DNA from: Haladaptatus caseinilyticus
GTDB lineage: Archaea; Halobacteriota; Halobacteria; Halobacteriales; Haladaptataceae
NCBI RefSeq assembly: GCF_026248685.1
Contig: NZ_CP111036.1
Location: 1,488,001-1,552,000, forward strand
Direction: 5' to 3'
DNA length: 64,000 bases
The notes under the pieces are model-generated. The model was not told where the DNA came from. It saw nothing but the letters and a program-made list of their open reading frames with translations, and ran no database searches. How positions within the stretch are numbered: position 1 is the stretch's first letter; every line of letters begins with the position of its first letter. Shown here one piece after another: positions 1 to 7,924 of this stretch. Position numbers and translations under genes: made by a program.

Positions 1-40
1 AATGGTTATTCAGCGGGAGAGCGTACAGGGGGGAGAGGCG

Positions 41-403
41 ATGGTACAGGGAACGATTACTGATGAGCGGTCACTGAACAAGATATTCCGACTGCTGGCG
101 GACGAACAACGACGGTACGTGCTCTACTACCTTCACGAGTTGGAAGGCTCGGCGGAACTCGAAGATATTGCCGTTCAGGTATCTGCGTGGCAAGGCGAAA
201 AACCGATCAGTGACGTAACCGACGACGAGTGCCAACTTACGGCGACACGTCTGCGAAACATCGACCTACCGAGATTGGCGGACGTGGGCGTCGTGGAGTA
301 CGATTCGAGGACGGAGATGGCGCGGTTCCGCGAACCCGGCAAGCTTCTCGGCCTCTTCCTTCTCCTCGCGGCGCGGATAGAGCGGCCGCTCATCAACGAG
401 TAG
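41..403 (+). CDS. DUF7344-type winged-helix regulator
   Basis: This is a 120-residue protein of the haloarchaeal DUF7344 winged-helix class, thought to bind DNA as a regulator. The N-terminal part (LNKIFRLLADEQRRYVLYYL) is the typical first helix pair, followed by a recognition region and the wing motif LPRLADVGVVEYD near residues 80-95. The ATG at 41 was chosen because a purine-rich ribosome site (gggggagag) lies just upstream; an in-frame ATG at position 2 would add 13 atypical residues. Related proteins lie at 37662 and 42664. Its target genes are unknown. Confidence 0.75.
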   Translation: MVQGTITDERSLNKIFRLLADEQRRYVLYYLHELEGSAELEDIAVQVSAWQGEKPISDVTDDECQLTATRLRNIDLPRLADVGVVEYDSRTEMARFREPGKLLGLFLLLAARIERPLINE

Positions 404-709
404 CAACTTCAGGAGCTATTGTGGACATCGGCTCACAACGTCATACGACGCGTTCGCGCGGAAAATGGGGGCGTTATTTCTCAGCCGCTTTTTTGACGGC
501 CCACTTCTTCAAGTCCTGTACGAACAGTCGGTAGTTTTCGATTTTACTCATACACGAGTAAACACTCGGCCGGAGTAGAAAAGTGTCACGGTTGGAGGTA
601 TATTTGACTTGTGAAGGCATATCACGGGTTGCGACTGGGTGTCTCCTCCCATCCGAGCCAGAATTGACAGAACACGAACCGTCATATCGACGACAGCCGT
701 CGTCCTGGT
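404..709. other. Intergenic stretch, one possible micro-ORF
   Basis: About 300 bases without a clear gene. It holds a 25-codon reading frame on the minus strand at 474-551 and an AT-rich TATA-like run near 598-606. Nothing else is recognisable. Confidence 0.5.
474..551 (-). CDS. Possible micro-protein, 25 residues
   Basis: A short frame starting MSKIENYRLFVQDLKKW and ending in a Lys/Ala-rich tail would make a basic amphipathic helix. On the minus strand a TATA-like AAATATA lies near 598-605, about 50 bases upstream, which would give a short leader. No Shine-Dalgarno is obvious. It resembles no family I know and could be a gene fragment or chance. Confidence 0.3.
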   Translation of the reverse strand: MSKIENYRLFVQDLKKWAVKKAAEK

Positions 710-1456
710 ATGGACGACTTCGAACGAAAACGGACGACGACCGCATCGTTCGGCGACATCGCCGACGCCTATCTCGATAGCGACGTCCACCAGTCCGGCG
801 CGGATTTGGAACTTCTCGTATCGTGGTGCTCCGACGCGAGTCGCGCCCTCGACATAGCGTGCGGGGCGGGGCACACCGCGGGCGCACTCGCGGAGCGCGT
901 CAAAACTGTCATCGCGGCTGACGCGACACCCGCGATGGTCGAGACAGCAACCGCCGCGTTCGACCTTCCCGGCACCGTCGCCGACGCGGAACGACTCCCG
1001 TTCGCTGACGATTCGTTCGACGCCGTCACGTGCCGAATCGCGGCCCATCACTTTCCTGCTCCCCAAGCTTTCTTGGACGAAACCGCCCGCGTCCTCACAC
1101 CCGGCGGCGTTCTGGCGTTCGAGGATAACGTCGCACCCGCTGACGACGAACTGGCCGACTTTTACAACCGGTTCGAGCGTCTCCGCGACTCGACGCATGG
1201 GGAATCGTACACCGTCGAGCAGTGGTTGGATTGGTTCCGGGATGCCGGATTTACCATCGACGAGAGCGTGACCATGCGCAAGGAACTCGATTACGAGTCG
1301 TGGGTGGAGCGCACGAACCCTGCTGCGGAAAAGCGGGAACGATTGAACGAATTGGTTCGACGACCGGCGGCAGAGACGGTGTACAACGTGACCCTCGAGG
1401 TGGGAACCGTCCGTGGATTCAGCAACGAGAAACTGTTGGTTCGGGCGAGAAGGTAA
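710..1456 (+). CDS. Class I SAM-dependent methyltransferase
   Basis: This 248-residue protein is a Methyltransf_11/UbiE-like enzyme that would transfer a methyl group from S-adenosylmethionine to an unknown small substrate. Motif I is LDIACGAGHTAG (residues 47-58), the acidic residue of motif II is D71 (VIAADATPAM), motif III is the DAERLPFADDSFDAV segment (about 92-106), and PGGVLAFED (131-139) is the post-III strand. The start ATG has almost no leader. It stands alone between the regulator at 41 and a lipoprotein, so context does not indicate the substrate. Confidence 0.85.
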   Translation: MDDFERKRTTTASFGDIADAYLDSDVHQSGADLELLVSWCSDASRALDIACGAGHTAGALAERVKTVIAADATPAMVETATAAFDLPGTVADAERLPFADDSFDAVTCRIAAHHFPAPQAFLDETARVLTPGGVLAFEDNVAPADDELADFYNRFERLRDSTHGESYTVEQWLDWFRDAGFTIDESVTMRKELDYESWVERTNPAAEKRERLNELVRRPAAETVYNVTLEVGTVRGFSNEKLLVRARR

Positions 1457-1514
1457 GAAATCCCAAAATCACTTTATCCTTGGGGGAATGGTTCTGTTTC
1501 CACGGTCGATTACT

Positions 1515-1952
1515 ATGAAAGGACGAACCCTATCCCTCCTCCTGTTGATTCTGGTGGCCGGTTGTGCTGGTGGACCGCTCAACGGGCCGGGCCAACCGTC
1601 TGATACCGCCGAGCAAAAACAGAAACTTCAGTTCGTAGTTCAAAACGATGCATCATCGACCGAAAAAGTCCGTATCACGTTCACATCGAACGGTGGAAAA
1701 ACGGCGCTCAACCGGTCACAAACGCTTGATTCGGGCGAAGTGTGGGTGGTTTCAACAGTCAACGTATCTTCCCTGAACACACCCGTGAAAGTCACTGCAC
1801 GACTTCCGAAGCGAGGATACAGCACCGAACTCGCTCCGATTCGATCGACTGAGCGAGGTTCCCGTCTTCACACGGTAACGGAGGACGGAATCGATCTTTT
1901 CGAATGTAATTCAAATACAACGTGTTGGAAGCAAGAAGTCCATAAGCCATAG
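1515..1952 (+). CDS. Small predicted lipoprotein
   Basis: This 145-residue protein begins with a short signal peptide and a lipobox (LVAGC, Cys17), so it should be anchored to the outer face of the membrane. The mature part starts with a Gly/Pro linker and then a beta-rich domain with alternating hydrophobic residues. No catalytic motif is visible. The ATG at 1515 was chosen because it begins the signal sequence; the frame is open further upstream without a signal. Function is unknown. Confidence 0.7.
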   Translation: MKGRTLSLLLLILVAGCAGGPLNGPGQPSDTAEQKQKLQFVVQNDASSTEKVRITFTSNGGKTALNRSQTLDSGEVWVVSTVNVSSLNTPVKVTARLPKRGYSTELAPIRSTERGSRLHTVTEDGIDLFECNSNTTCWKQEVHKP

Positions 1953-2115
1953 AACCTGCATAACGTTGTTTGTAGATGAATCGATGTTCGAACTAAGTGA
2001 GACGCTTCTACTCGGTCGTATACGCTTTTTTTCGCTAGCGTATGGTTTTCCCGCCAAAACCTGTTTTTCGAGCGCAAACGCGTCGCTCCGTTCGTCGATA
2101 ATGTATTTGCCAAAA

Positions 2116-2128
2116 CGTCCTGACGGAG
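2116..2128 (-). repeat. 13-bp partial copy of tRNA-Arg 3' end
   Basis: The 13 bases cgtcctgacggag are identical to the first 13 bases (2339-2351) of the tRNA-Arg gene as read on the plus strand, which are the discriminator, 3' acceptor strand and start of the T stem. It has the same orientation as the tRNA gene. Confidence 0.6.
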
Positions 2129-2157
2129 TCTCACGCGAGCGTAGCGAGTGTGAGGCA

Positions 2158-2189
2158 CGTCAGGTCGCGAACGAAGTGAGCGTCCTGAC
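2158..2189. repeat. Stem-loop, 7-bp arms
   Basis: Arms cgtcagg (2158-2164) and cctgacg (2183-2189) flank a loop containing gcgaacgaagtgagcg. The right arm overlaps the 23-bp tRNA-Arg repeat, so part of the pairing may be fortuitous. Confidence 0.4.
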
Positions 2190-2203
2190 GGAGATTTGAA
2201 CTC
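2181..2203 (-). repeat. 23-bp copy of tRNA-Arg 3' end (att-like)
   Basis: The bases 2181-2203 are identical to 2339-2361, which is the 3' acceptor strand and most of the T arm of the intact tRNA-Arg. Same orientation, 158 bp away. A truncated 3' copy beyond a tRNA is the usual mark left by a tRNA-targeting integrase. No integrase gene lies between the copies. Confidence 0.65.
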
Positions 2204-2293
2204 GTGAAACCGTTCCGGGATGATCACTGCGTTGCGCTTCCCGGCGTGCGATTTCCCTGCTCAAACCTCCGCGAGTCGTCATCTTCCTCCATG

Positions 2294-2321
2294 ACCCGAG
2301 AGAGGCGTTGCCCCTCTCGGG
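2294..2321. terminator. Stem-loop, possible terminator
   Basis: A 9-bp perfect stem (acccgagag with ctctcgggt) lies just downstream of the 3' end of the minus-strand tRNA-Arg. It could end its transcript or be a remnant of the former insert. No T-run follows. Confidence 0.35.
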
Positions 2322-2338
2322 TTGATTCCGTAAGAAGA

Positions 2339-2411
2339 CGTCCTGACGGAGATTTGAACTCCGGTCCCTGGCTCCGCAAGCCAAGAGGATAGTCCACTAC
2401 CCTACCAGGAC
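2339..2411 (-). tRNA. tRNA-Arg (anticodon GCG)
   Basis: The 73-base minus-strand gene folds as a full cloverleaf. The acceptor GTCCTGG pairs with TCAGGAC (one G-T), the anticodon stem TTGGC/GCCAG encloses loop TTGCGGA with anticodon GCG, and the T arm is CGGAG-TTCAAAT-CTCCG. CCA is not encoded. It reads CGC arginine codons. A TATA-like TATTAAGG lies about 25-30 bases upstream on the minus strand. Confidence 0.93.
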
Positions 2412-2575
2412 TCATTCATTCATTTCGCGGTTCCCTTAATAGGGGTTACGGTCTGGAGACACTGTGCGTGTGGTACGCACCCTCTCGAATGTCGTTCGAG
2501 GGAATCATGCCAGTAACTCAAATCGCTATTTTCGCCTACAGGAGTTCTTTTACGGTAGGCATGGTGGTTGTTGCT

Positions 2576-3124
2576 ATGCTACGACGCGACATCCTCAAAC
2601 GAACCGGTGCGGCAGTGACGGTCGGTGCACTCGCTGGCTGTCTCAGCCAGGGAAGTTCGCCCGGCGGTAGTGGCCCCGACGATGGGTCCGGTAACGAATC
2701 CACTACCACGACTAAAGAGACGACACAGCCGAAGCCGACCCTCCAGAATCGTTCTCTCACGGTAGTCAATGCGGGGTGTGCATCCGGCACAGCCGACGAA
2801 TCGTCGGTGGCGTTCAAGGAGTCGAAAAACAAGCTCGTCGTGAGAGGAACCGTTCAAACGAGCGACCCGTGTTACGTCGCAAAGCTCGGGAAAGTGAACT
2901 ACGACCGGGACGCTGAAACGATCGACATTACCGTTCAAGCGAAGAAAAAGAAGGGCGTCGGTGCCTGCCAACAGTGCCTCGGGGCGATCGAATACGAATC
3001 GACATTCGTGTTCGACTCCGGCGTCCCGAAGTCGGTAACGGTCTCTCACAGACGAGACGACGAGAAGAAAAAGAAGGTCACGACGGCGGAGCACGCGAGC
3101 GCAAGCAGTAGCGAGGGAACGTAA
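2576..3124 (+). CDS. Tat-type lipoprotein, unknown function
   Basis: This 182-residue protein starts with an RR-containing n-region (MLRRDILKRTG) and a lipobox (ALAGC, Cys22), the usual haloarchaeal Tat-lipoprotein arrangement, so it is likely folded before export and lipid-anchored outside. A Ser/Thr/Gly-rich linker (about 23-60) precedes a beta-rich domain. The domain contains a CQQC pair near residue 128 and a Lys-rich turn (KKKKG). The C-terminus is again Lys- and Ser-rich. The ATG at 2576 is chosen because it begins the signal. The function is not recognised. Confidence 0.75.
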   Translation: MLRRDILKRTGAAVTVGALAGCLSQGSSPGGSGPDDGSGNESTTTTKETTQPKPTLQNRSLTVVNAGCASGTADESSVAFKESKNKLVVRGTVQTSDPCYVAKLGKVNYDRDAETIDITVQAKKKKGVGACQQCLGAIEYESTFVFDSGVPKSVTVSHRRDDEKKKKVTTAEHASASSSEGT

Positions 3125-3322
3125 GCAGTCGAACGACGGATAACAGAACGAAGATGAGCCGAGCGGGTCGAGACGAATTCTCCGAGGAGGCGTAGGTTTA
3201 TTTTGAAAGACGCGACCATCCTTCTTCGTGAGCAGAAGCGCAATAAAATCACCAGACGGCGTCGGACTGCCGACACAAAGACAACGCTTAAGCGACGGCC
3301 AACCCTGCACCAGAGTACGATT

Positions 3323-4783
3323 ATGGGCGTTATAGACGAGGTACATGGGGACCTCGACGCCGACATCTCTCTGGACGAGTTCCGGGACGCCGTCGAGGAA
3401 AAAGTAGAACAGATGGGCGGGCTCGCGGACGAGGAAACCGCCGCGATGCTCATTGCCCACGAACTGGACGAGGACGAGGTCAACGGGGTCGCCGACATCG
3501 AACCCGGCATGGACGAAGTGAAGTTCATCGCCAAGGTCACGAGCGTCGGCGATATTCGCACCTTCGAACGCGACGGGGACGACGAGGACGGACGCGTTCT
3601 CAACGTCGATGTCGCCGACGAGACTGGTTCGATTCGCATCTCACTCTGGGACGAACAGGCGGCAGCCGCGAAGGAGGAACTCGAACCGGGGCAGGTGCTT
3701 CGGATCAAGGGTCGCCCGAAGGACGGCTACAACGGTACTGAGGTCAACGTTGACCAAGCAGAACAGGACGAGGATACCGAAATCGACGTTCAGGTGCAGG
3801 ACACCTACTCGATTTCCGACCTCTCGCTCGGTCTCTCGGACGTGAACCTGCAAGGAAAGCTTCTCGACACGGGGACGGTCCGTACCTTCGACCGTGACGA
3901 CGGGTCGGAGGGGCGGGTCGCGAACCTGACGCTTGGCGACGAGACGGGGCGACTGCGCGTCACACTCTGGGACGAACAGGCGAACACCGCGGAAGAACTC
4001 TCGCCCGGCATCGCAGTCGAAGTAGTCGATGGGTACGTGCGCGAACGGGATGGCAGTCTCGAACTCCACGTTGGAAACCGTGGCGCAGTCGAAACCATCG
4101 ATGTGGACATCGAGTACGTCCCCGAAAGCACGCCGATTGCCGACCTCCAAATCGGCGATACGACAGACATCGCGGGCGTGATTCGTTCGGCGGACCCCAA
4201 GCGAACTTTTGATCGGGACGACGGGTCGGAAGGCCAAGTCAAAAACGTCCGTGTGCAGGACGAAACCGGCGACATCCGGGTCGCGCTCTGGGGCGAGAAA
4301 GCTGACCACGAACTCGCGCCGGGTGATAAAGCCCAGTTTGCGGACGTGGACATCAAAGATGGGTGGGCCGATGACATCGAGGCCTCCGCGGGCTGGCAGT
4401 CCACTATCACCGTCTTGGATAGCGGTTCACCGACGGAGGCTTCGGAGTCCGCGGAATCGGACGACGACGCGACCGGTCTCGGTGCGTTCAGTGGCGACAC
4501 CGCGGATGAGTCCGAAACGGACAGTTCCACTGAGTCCTCTACGGCGGACACGGAAACGGACTCGGAAGGGAGTGCTTCAGCAGATAGCACGACAGCAAAC
4601 GGTACTAACGGTGAGCAAGTGGAATTCACGGGAACGGTCGTTCAAGCGGGCAATCCAGTGGTTCTGGACGACGGCGAAGAAACAATGAGCGTCGAGACGA
4701 GCGCGGATGTGCACCTCGGGCAAGAAGTCACGGCCCGAGGCAAACTCCGCGACGGAACACTCGACGCGGAAGACGTGTTTTAA
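3323..4783 (+). CDS. rpa2: RPA-type single-stranded DNA-binding protein
   Basis: This 486-residue protein coats single-stranded DNA during replication and repair. After a helical N-terminus (1-60) it has three OB folds with the same signature: about 65-150, 172-262 and 272-368, each with a TFxRDxxxxxGxV segment and a LWDEQA or LWGEKA strand. An acidic Ser/Thr-rich linker (370-435) leads to a small OB-like C-terminal strand set (about 437-486). From memory, H. volcanii Rpa2 (HVO_0519) also neighbours the histone and deacetylase genes, which supports orthology. The ATG at 3323 begins the family-like sequence; the upstream in-frame extension is basic and atypical. Confidence 0.85.
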   Translation: MGVIDEVHGDLDADISLDEFRDAVEEKVEQMGGLADEETAAMLIAHELDEDEVNGVADIEPGMDEVKFIAKVTSVGDIRTFERDGDDEDGRVLNVDVADETGSIRISLWDEQAAAAKEELEPGQVLRIKGRPKDGYNGTEVNVDQAEQDEDTEIDVQVQDTYSISDLSLGLSDVNLQGKLLDTGTVRTFDRDDGSEGRVANLTLGDETGRLRVTLWDEQANTAEELSPGIAVEVVDGYVRERDGSLELHVGNRGAVETIDVDIEYVPESTPIADLQIGDTTDIAGVIRSADPKRTFDRDDGSEGQVKNVRVQDETGDIRVALWGEKADHELAPGDKAQFADVDIKDGWADDIEASAGWQSTITVLDSGSPTEASESAESDDDATGLGAFSGDTADESETDSSTESSTADTETDSEGSASADSTTANGTNGEQVEFTGTVVQAGNPVVLDDGEETMSVETSADVHLGQEVTARGKLRDGTLDAEDVF

Positions 4784-4992
4784 CTCTCGAACGGTTCTTC
4801 GTCGCGGTGGTTATCGATGTTCTGTTCGTCAGCCGCGGCGTCTTCACGCGCTTCTTTGTGTTCGACTTCCGTTTCGTCTTCGAGCTCCTCCTCGCGAGCT
4901 TGCTCCGCTTCCTGTTTCCCATCCGCCTCGTCCGTTTCTTCTTTCTCCTTTGCCATCGTTCGGTCCCGTTCGTGTGGGTTTTCGTCACTCAT
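4780..4992 (-). CDS. Small, highly charged acidic protein
   Basis: A 70-residue frame made almost entirely of Glu, Asp, Lys, Arg, Gln and Ala, with no hydrophobic core, so it is probably disordered or a single charged helix. It converges with rpa2 and overlaps its stop codon. A second ATG (MAKEKEE) lies 12 codons in. It occupies the gap between rpa2 and the histone gene and may be a partner or a nucleoid-associated factor, but that is inference. No family is recognised. Confidence 0.55.
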   Translation of the reverse strand: MSDENPHERDRTMAKEKEETDEADGKQEAEQAREEELEDETEVEHKEAREDAAADEQNIDNHRDEEPFES

Positions 4993-5116
4993 CGTGGTCG
5001 GTGCTTCGTCGTCATCGCTCTTATTCGTGCTGGCAGATTTTCACCGCCACCCCGTCCCGTTTGCCGCGAACGACAGTAGGGAAAGATTAAGGGCGACCGA
5101 CTCCCGCTGTTGGATT

Positions 5117-5548
5117 ATGAGCGTTGAGCTTCCGTTTGCGCCGGTCGATACGATAATCCGACGGAACGCGGGTTCCCTCCGCGTCAGTGCGGGGGCAGCA
5201 GAGGAACTCGCCCGTCGTATTCAAATTCACGGGGCTGATTTGGCCGTAGATGCCGCAACGCAGGCGACAAGGGATGGACGGAAGACGCTGATGGCGGAGG
5301 ATTTCGGTGTTCAGCAGGTCATCGACAAGGATGAACTCACCTTGCCGGTCGCGCCGGTCGATCGAATTGCGCGACTCGAAATCGCCGACGATTATCGCGT
5401 TGCGATGGACGCGCGCGTGGCACTAGCGGACATTCTCGAAGACTACGCCGATAACGTCGCGTCCGCGGCATCGATCCTCGCGCATCACGCGGACCGGAGA
5501 ACGGTTAAGGCCGAGGACATCGAGACTTACTTCAGGCTGTTCGAATGA
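5117..5548 (+). CDS. hpyA: Doublet archaeal histone
   Basis: This 143-residue protein contains two histone folds in one chain: about residues 4-68 (FAPVDTIIRRNAGSLRVSAG and following helices) and 76-140 (VAPVDRIARLEIADDYRVAM and following). Each ends in a DxEDxx-type helix (TLMAEDFGV, TVKAEDIETYF). Haloarchaeal histones have this fused form and are thought to act more as regulators than as bulk chromatin. Its stop TGA overlaps the ATG of the histone deacetylase gene by four bases, so the two are probably translated together. Confidence 0.92.
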   Translation: MSVELPFAPVDTIIRRNAGSLRVSAGAAEELARRIQIHGADLAVDAATQATRDGRKTLMAEDFGVQQVIDKDELTLPVAPVDRIARLEIADDYRVAMDARVALADILEDYADNVASAASILAHHADRRTVKAEDIETYFRLFE

Positions 5549-6561
5549 AATTCGGCTACAGCGAGGTTTGTTTAGCTCACGACACCGGCAAACGCCACCC
5601 AGAGAATCCGGATCGACTGCGCGCGATTCGACAGGCGCTCACGCGCAAACACGGTATCGAGTATATCGATCCCGACCCCGCGACCGAGTCGGAGATAACT
5701 GCCGTCCACGACGCGGACTACGTCGAGGAGTTCCGGGAGTTCTGTGCGAACGGTGGCGGAAACTGGGACCCGGACACCGTCGCCGTCGAGGAGACGTGGG
5801 ACGCCGCACTCCAAAGCTCGGGATTGGCGTGCTGGTCAGCACACGCTGCGCTGGCTGGCAATGACGGTCGCGAAACACCCTTCGCATTGGGGCGACCGCC
5901 GGGGCATCACGCGGTCGGTGACGACGCCATGGGATTTTGTTTCTTCAACAACGCTGCGGTTGCGGCCCAGTCAGTCATCGACCGGGGCGACGCGGAACGC
6001 GTCGCCATCTTCGACTGGGACGTTCATCACGGAAACGGAACCCAGGACATCTTCTACGACGACGAGAACGTGTTCTACGCCTCGATTCACGAGGAGGGAC
6101 TGTATCCCGGTACCGGCGAAATCGAAGAATTCGGAGACGGGGACGGAGAAGGAACGACCCTCAACGTTCCGCTCCCGGCGGGGTCGGGCGACTCGGAGTA
6201 TCGGACGGTGTTCGACGAACTGATTGCACCCGCGATTATCGAGTTCGACCCCGACCTGCTGTTGGTGAGTGCCGGATTCGATGCGCACCGACACGATCCG
6301 ATCTCTCGAATGCGCGTTTCCACGGAAGGATACGGGATGCTAACCGCACGAGTGCGGTCCGTCGCTGACGAGGTCGGTGCAGCCCTCGGATTCATTCTGG
6401 AAGGCGGTTACGGATTGGATACGCTTTCGGACGGAGTTGCCATCGTCCACGAAGTCTTCGACGGGATGGAACCGGTGGTTCCGGATGAGGACGCGGATGA
6501 GGACGTTCGAGGGCTGATTTCGAAGGCTCGGGAGACGCATCCGCTTTTCGACTCTGCTTGA
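5545..6561 (+). CDS. hdaI: Class II histone deacetylase / acetoin utilisation family
   Basis: This 338-residue zinc deacetylase removes acetyl groups from lysine or related amides. Catalytic features are the paired histidines in RPPGHHAVGDDAMGF (H121, H122), the zinc ligands in FDWDVHHGNG (D159, H161) and the SAGFDAHRHDP motif that carries the third zinc ligand. The C-terminal LEGGYG motif is intact. It overlaps the histone gene by ATGA, which suggests the histone or other DNA-binding proteins as a substrate, although this is not shown. In H. volcanii the homologue is reported as essential. Confidence 0.9.
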   Translation: MKFGYSEVCLAHDTGKRHPENPDRLRAIRQALTRKHGIEYIDPDPATESEITAVHDADYVEEFREFCANGGGNWDPDTVAVEETWDAALQSSGLACWSAHAALAGNDGRETPFALGRPPGHHAVGDDAMGFCFFNNAAVAAQSVIDRGDAERVAIFDWDVHHGNGTQDIFYDDENVFYASIHEEGLYPGTGEIEEFGDGDGEGTTLNVPLPAGSGDSEYRTVFDELIAPAIIEFDPDLLLVSAGFDAHRHDPISRMRVSTEGYGMLTARVRSVADEVGAALGFILEGGYGLDTLSDGVAIVHEVFDGMEPVVPDEDADEDVRGLISKARETHPLFDSA

Positions 6562-6748
6562 GCGGGGACCACGATTGGAAACCGCTGCTTTTCTCGCCGC
6601 CGTTCGCGAACACGGGACAGTGTGTTCCGGGATATCGTCGAGGGGCGTTTTGTATCCCACTCGCGAAGGAGTCATCTCTGATTCAAAAATTACCCGTGAT
6701 TTATGTTCTAACGTGGTGTAGGGTTGTCAGACCCGAAGGGGTGGGCCA

Positions 6749-7924
6749 ATGAAGAAGGCAACACAGAACGTGGCGGTGTTACACGACCGGTTTCCCGGTA
6801 TGGGAGGGGGAGAACGTTTCGCCATCGAGGCGGCACGCGTGCTCGATGCACCGATTTATACTACGTACGTCGCAAACGGCGTTCATCTCCCGGACGACGT
6901 GACCGTCGTACCGATTCATCAGGAGAAGTACACTCGCGGCCTCTCGGGCCGATTCCTCGAATGGAAAAACGAGGGCATGAATCCGCTCGAAACGCTATCG
7001 GTCGCGCTCGACCTGACCGATGCACACGACGAATTGGCGACCTACGACGTGCTTCTCGAGAGTGCGCCGCTGTCGAAGTCGTACGTCCCCCCCGTCGAAC
7101 AGACAGTGCTTCACTATCCACACAGCCCTCCGAGATGGCTCTACGACCTTTATCGAGAGCGTCTCACCGGTTTCGACTACCCCGGCGTCCGGTTCGCGCT
7201 GAAGGCGTACGCAAAGGGGTGGCGAGCACTCGACAAGGAGGCGAACGACTACGTGGACCGGTTCGTCGCCAACAGCGAACTCGTTCGTGATCGTATCCAA
7301 CGATACTACGGACGAGACGCCGCCGTCGTCTATCCTCCGGTAATCGGGGACTGGTATAACGACGGCGACGACGGCTATTTCGTCACGTGGTCTCGTCTGG
7401 CACCGGAAAAACGAATCGACCTCGTGGTCGATGCATTCGCCGAGTTGGACGACCGACTCGTGGTGGTGGGTGATGGACAGGAACGCGAGCGACTCGAACG
7501 AAAAGCACGCGACTGCGACAACATCGAACTGCTCGGCTACGTGAACAACATCGAAGAAGTGGTTTCCCGTGCGACAGCGGTGGTGTACGCGCCGAAAGAC
7601 GAGGATTTCGGCCTCGTCGGCGCGGAAGCACTGTCGGCCGGAAAACCGCTCATCGGTGTGAACGAGGGTTACACTCGCCAGCAGGTCGTCGACGGGACGA
7701 CCGGACTCCGGTTCGAGCCGACCGTGGATTCGTTGCGCGCCGCCGTCGAACGGTTTGACCCGGACGATTTCGACGGCGGTGAAATTCAGCAGTTTGCCGA
7801 ACGGTACGAACGAACGACGTTTGAAGAAGCCCTTCTCGACCTCGTCGAGGAGACCCACGCGGAAGCCGCCTCGAAGCGCTCCGCAGTCGATAGCGATGAT
7901 ACGAAAACCATACACATCTACTGA
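6749..7924 (+). CDS. Glycosyltransferase family 4
   Basis: This 391-residue GT-B enzyme would transfer a sugar from a nucleotide donor to a growing lipid-linked glycan on the cytoplasmic face. The N-terminal domain starts with the acceptor-side glycine loop HDRFPGMGGGERF. The C-terminal donor domain has FVTWSRLAPEKRIDLVVDAF and the E-x7-E motif in DEDFGLVGAEALSAGKPLIG. It opens a tight five-gene cluster; the next gene starts inside its last 29 bases. A run resembling a promoter (atttatgttc) lies about 50 bases upstream. Confidence 0.88.
   Translation: MKKATQNVAVLHDRFPGMGGGERFAIEAARVLDAPIYTTYVANGVHLPDDVTVVPIHQEKYTRGLSGRFLEWKNEGMNPLETLSVALDLTDAHDELATYDVLLESAPLSKSYVPPVEQTVLHYPHSPPRWLYDLYRERLTGFDYPGVRFALKAYAKGWRALDKEANDYVDRFVANSELVRDRIQRYYGRDAAVVYPPVIGDWYNDGDDGYFVTWSRLAPEKRIDLVVDAFAELDDRLVVVGDGQERERLERKARDCDNIELLGYVNNIEEVVSRATAVVYAPKDEDFGLVGAEALSAGKPLIGVNEGYTRQQVVDGTTGLRFEPTVDSLRAAVERFDPDDFDGGEIQQFAERYERTTFEEALLDLVEETHAEAASKRSAVDSDDTKTIHIY

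Larger units (their letters stand above)
1953..2338. other. Gene-free stretch with tRNA-derived repeats
   Basis: No convincing gene. It holds two partial copies of the tRNA-Arg 3' end, stem-loops at 2158-2189 (cgtcagg paired with cctgacg) and 2294-2321 (acccgagag paired with ctctcgggt), and gcgagcgtagcgag-type short palindromes. It reads as an accumulation of integration scars. Confidence 0.6.
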
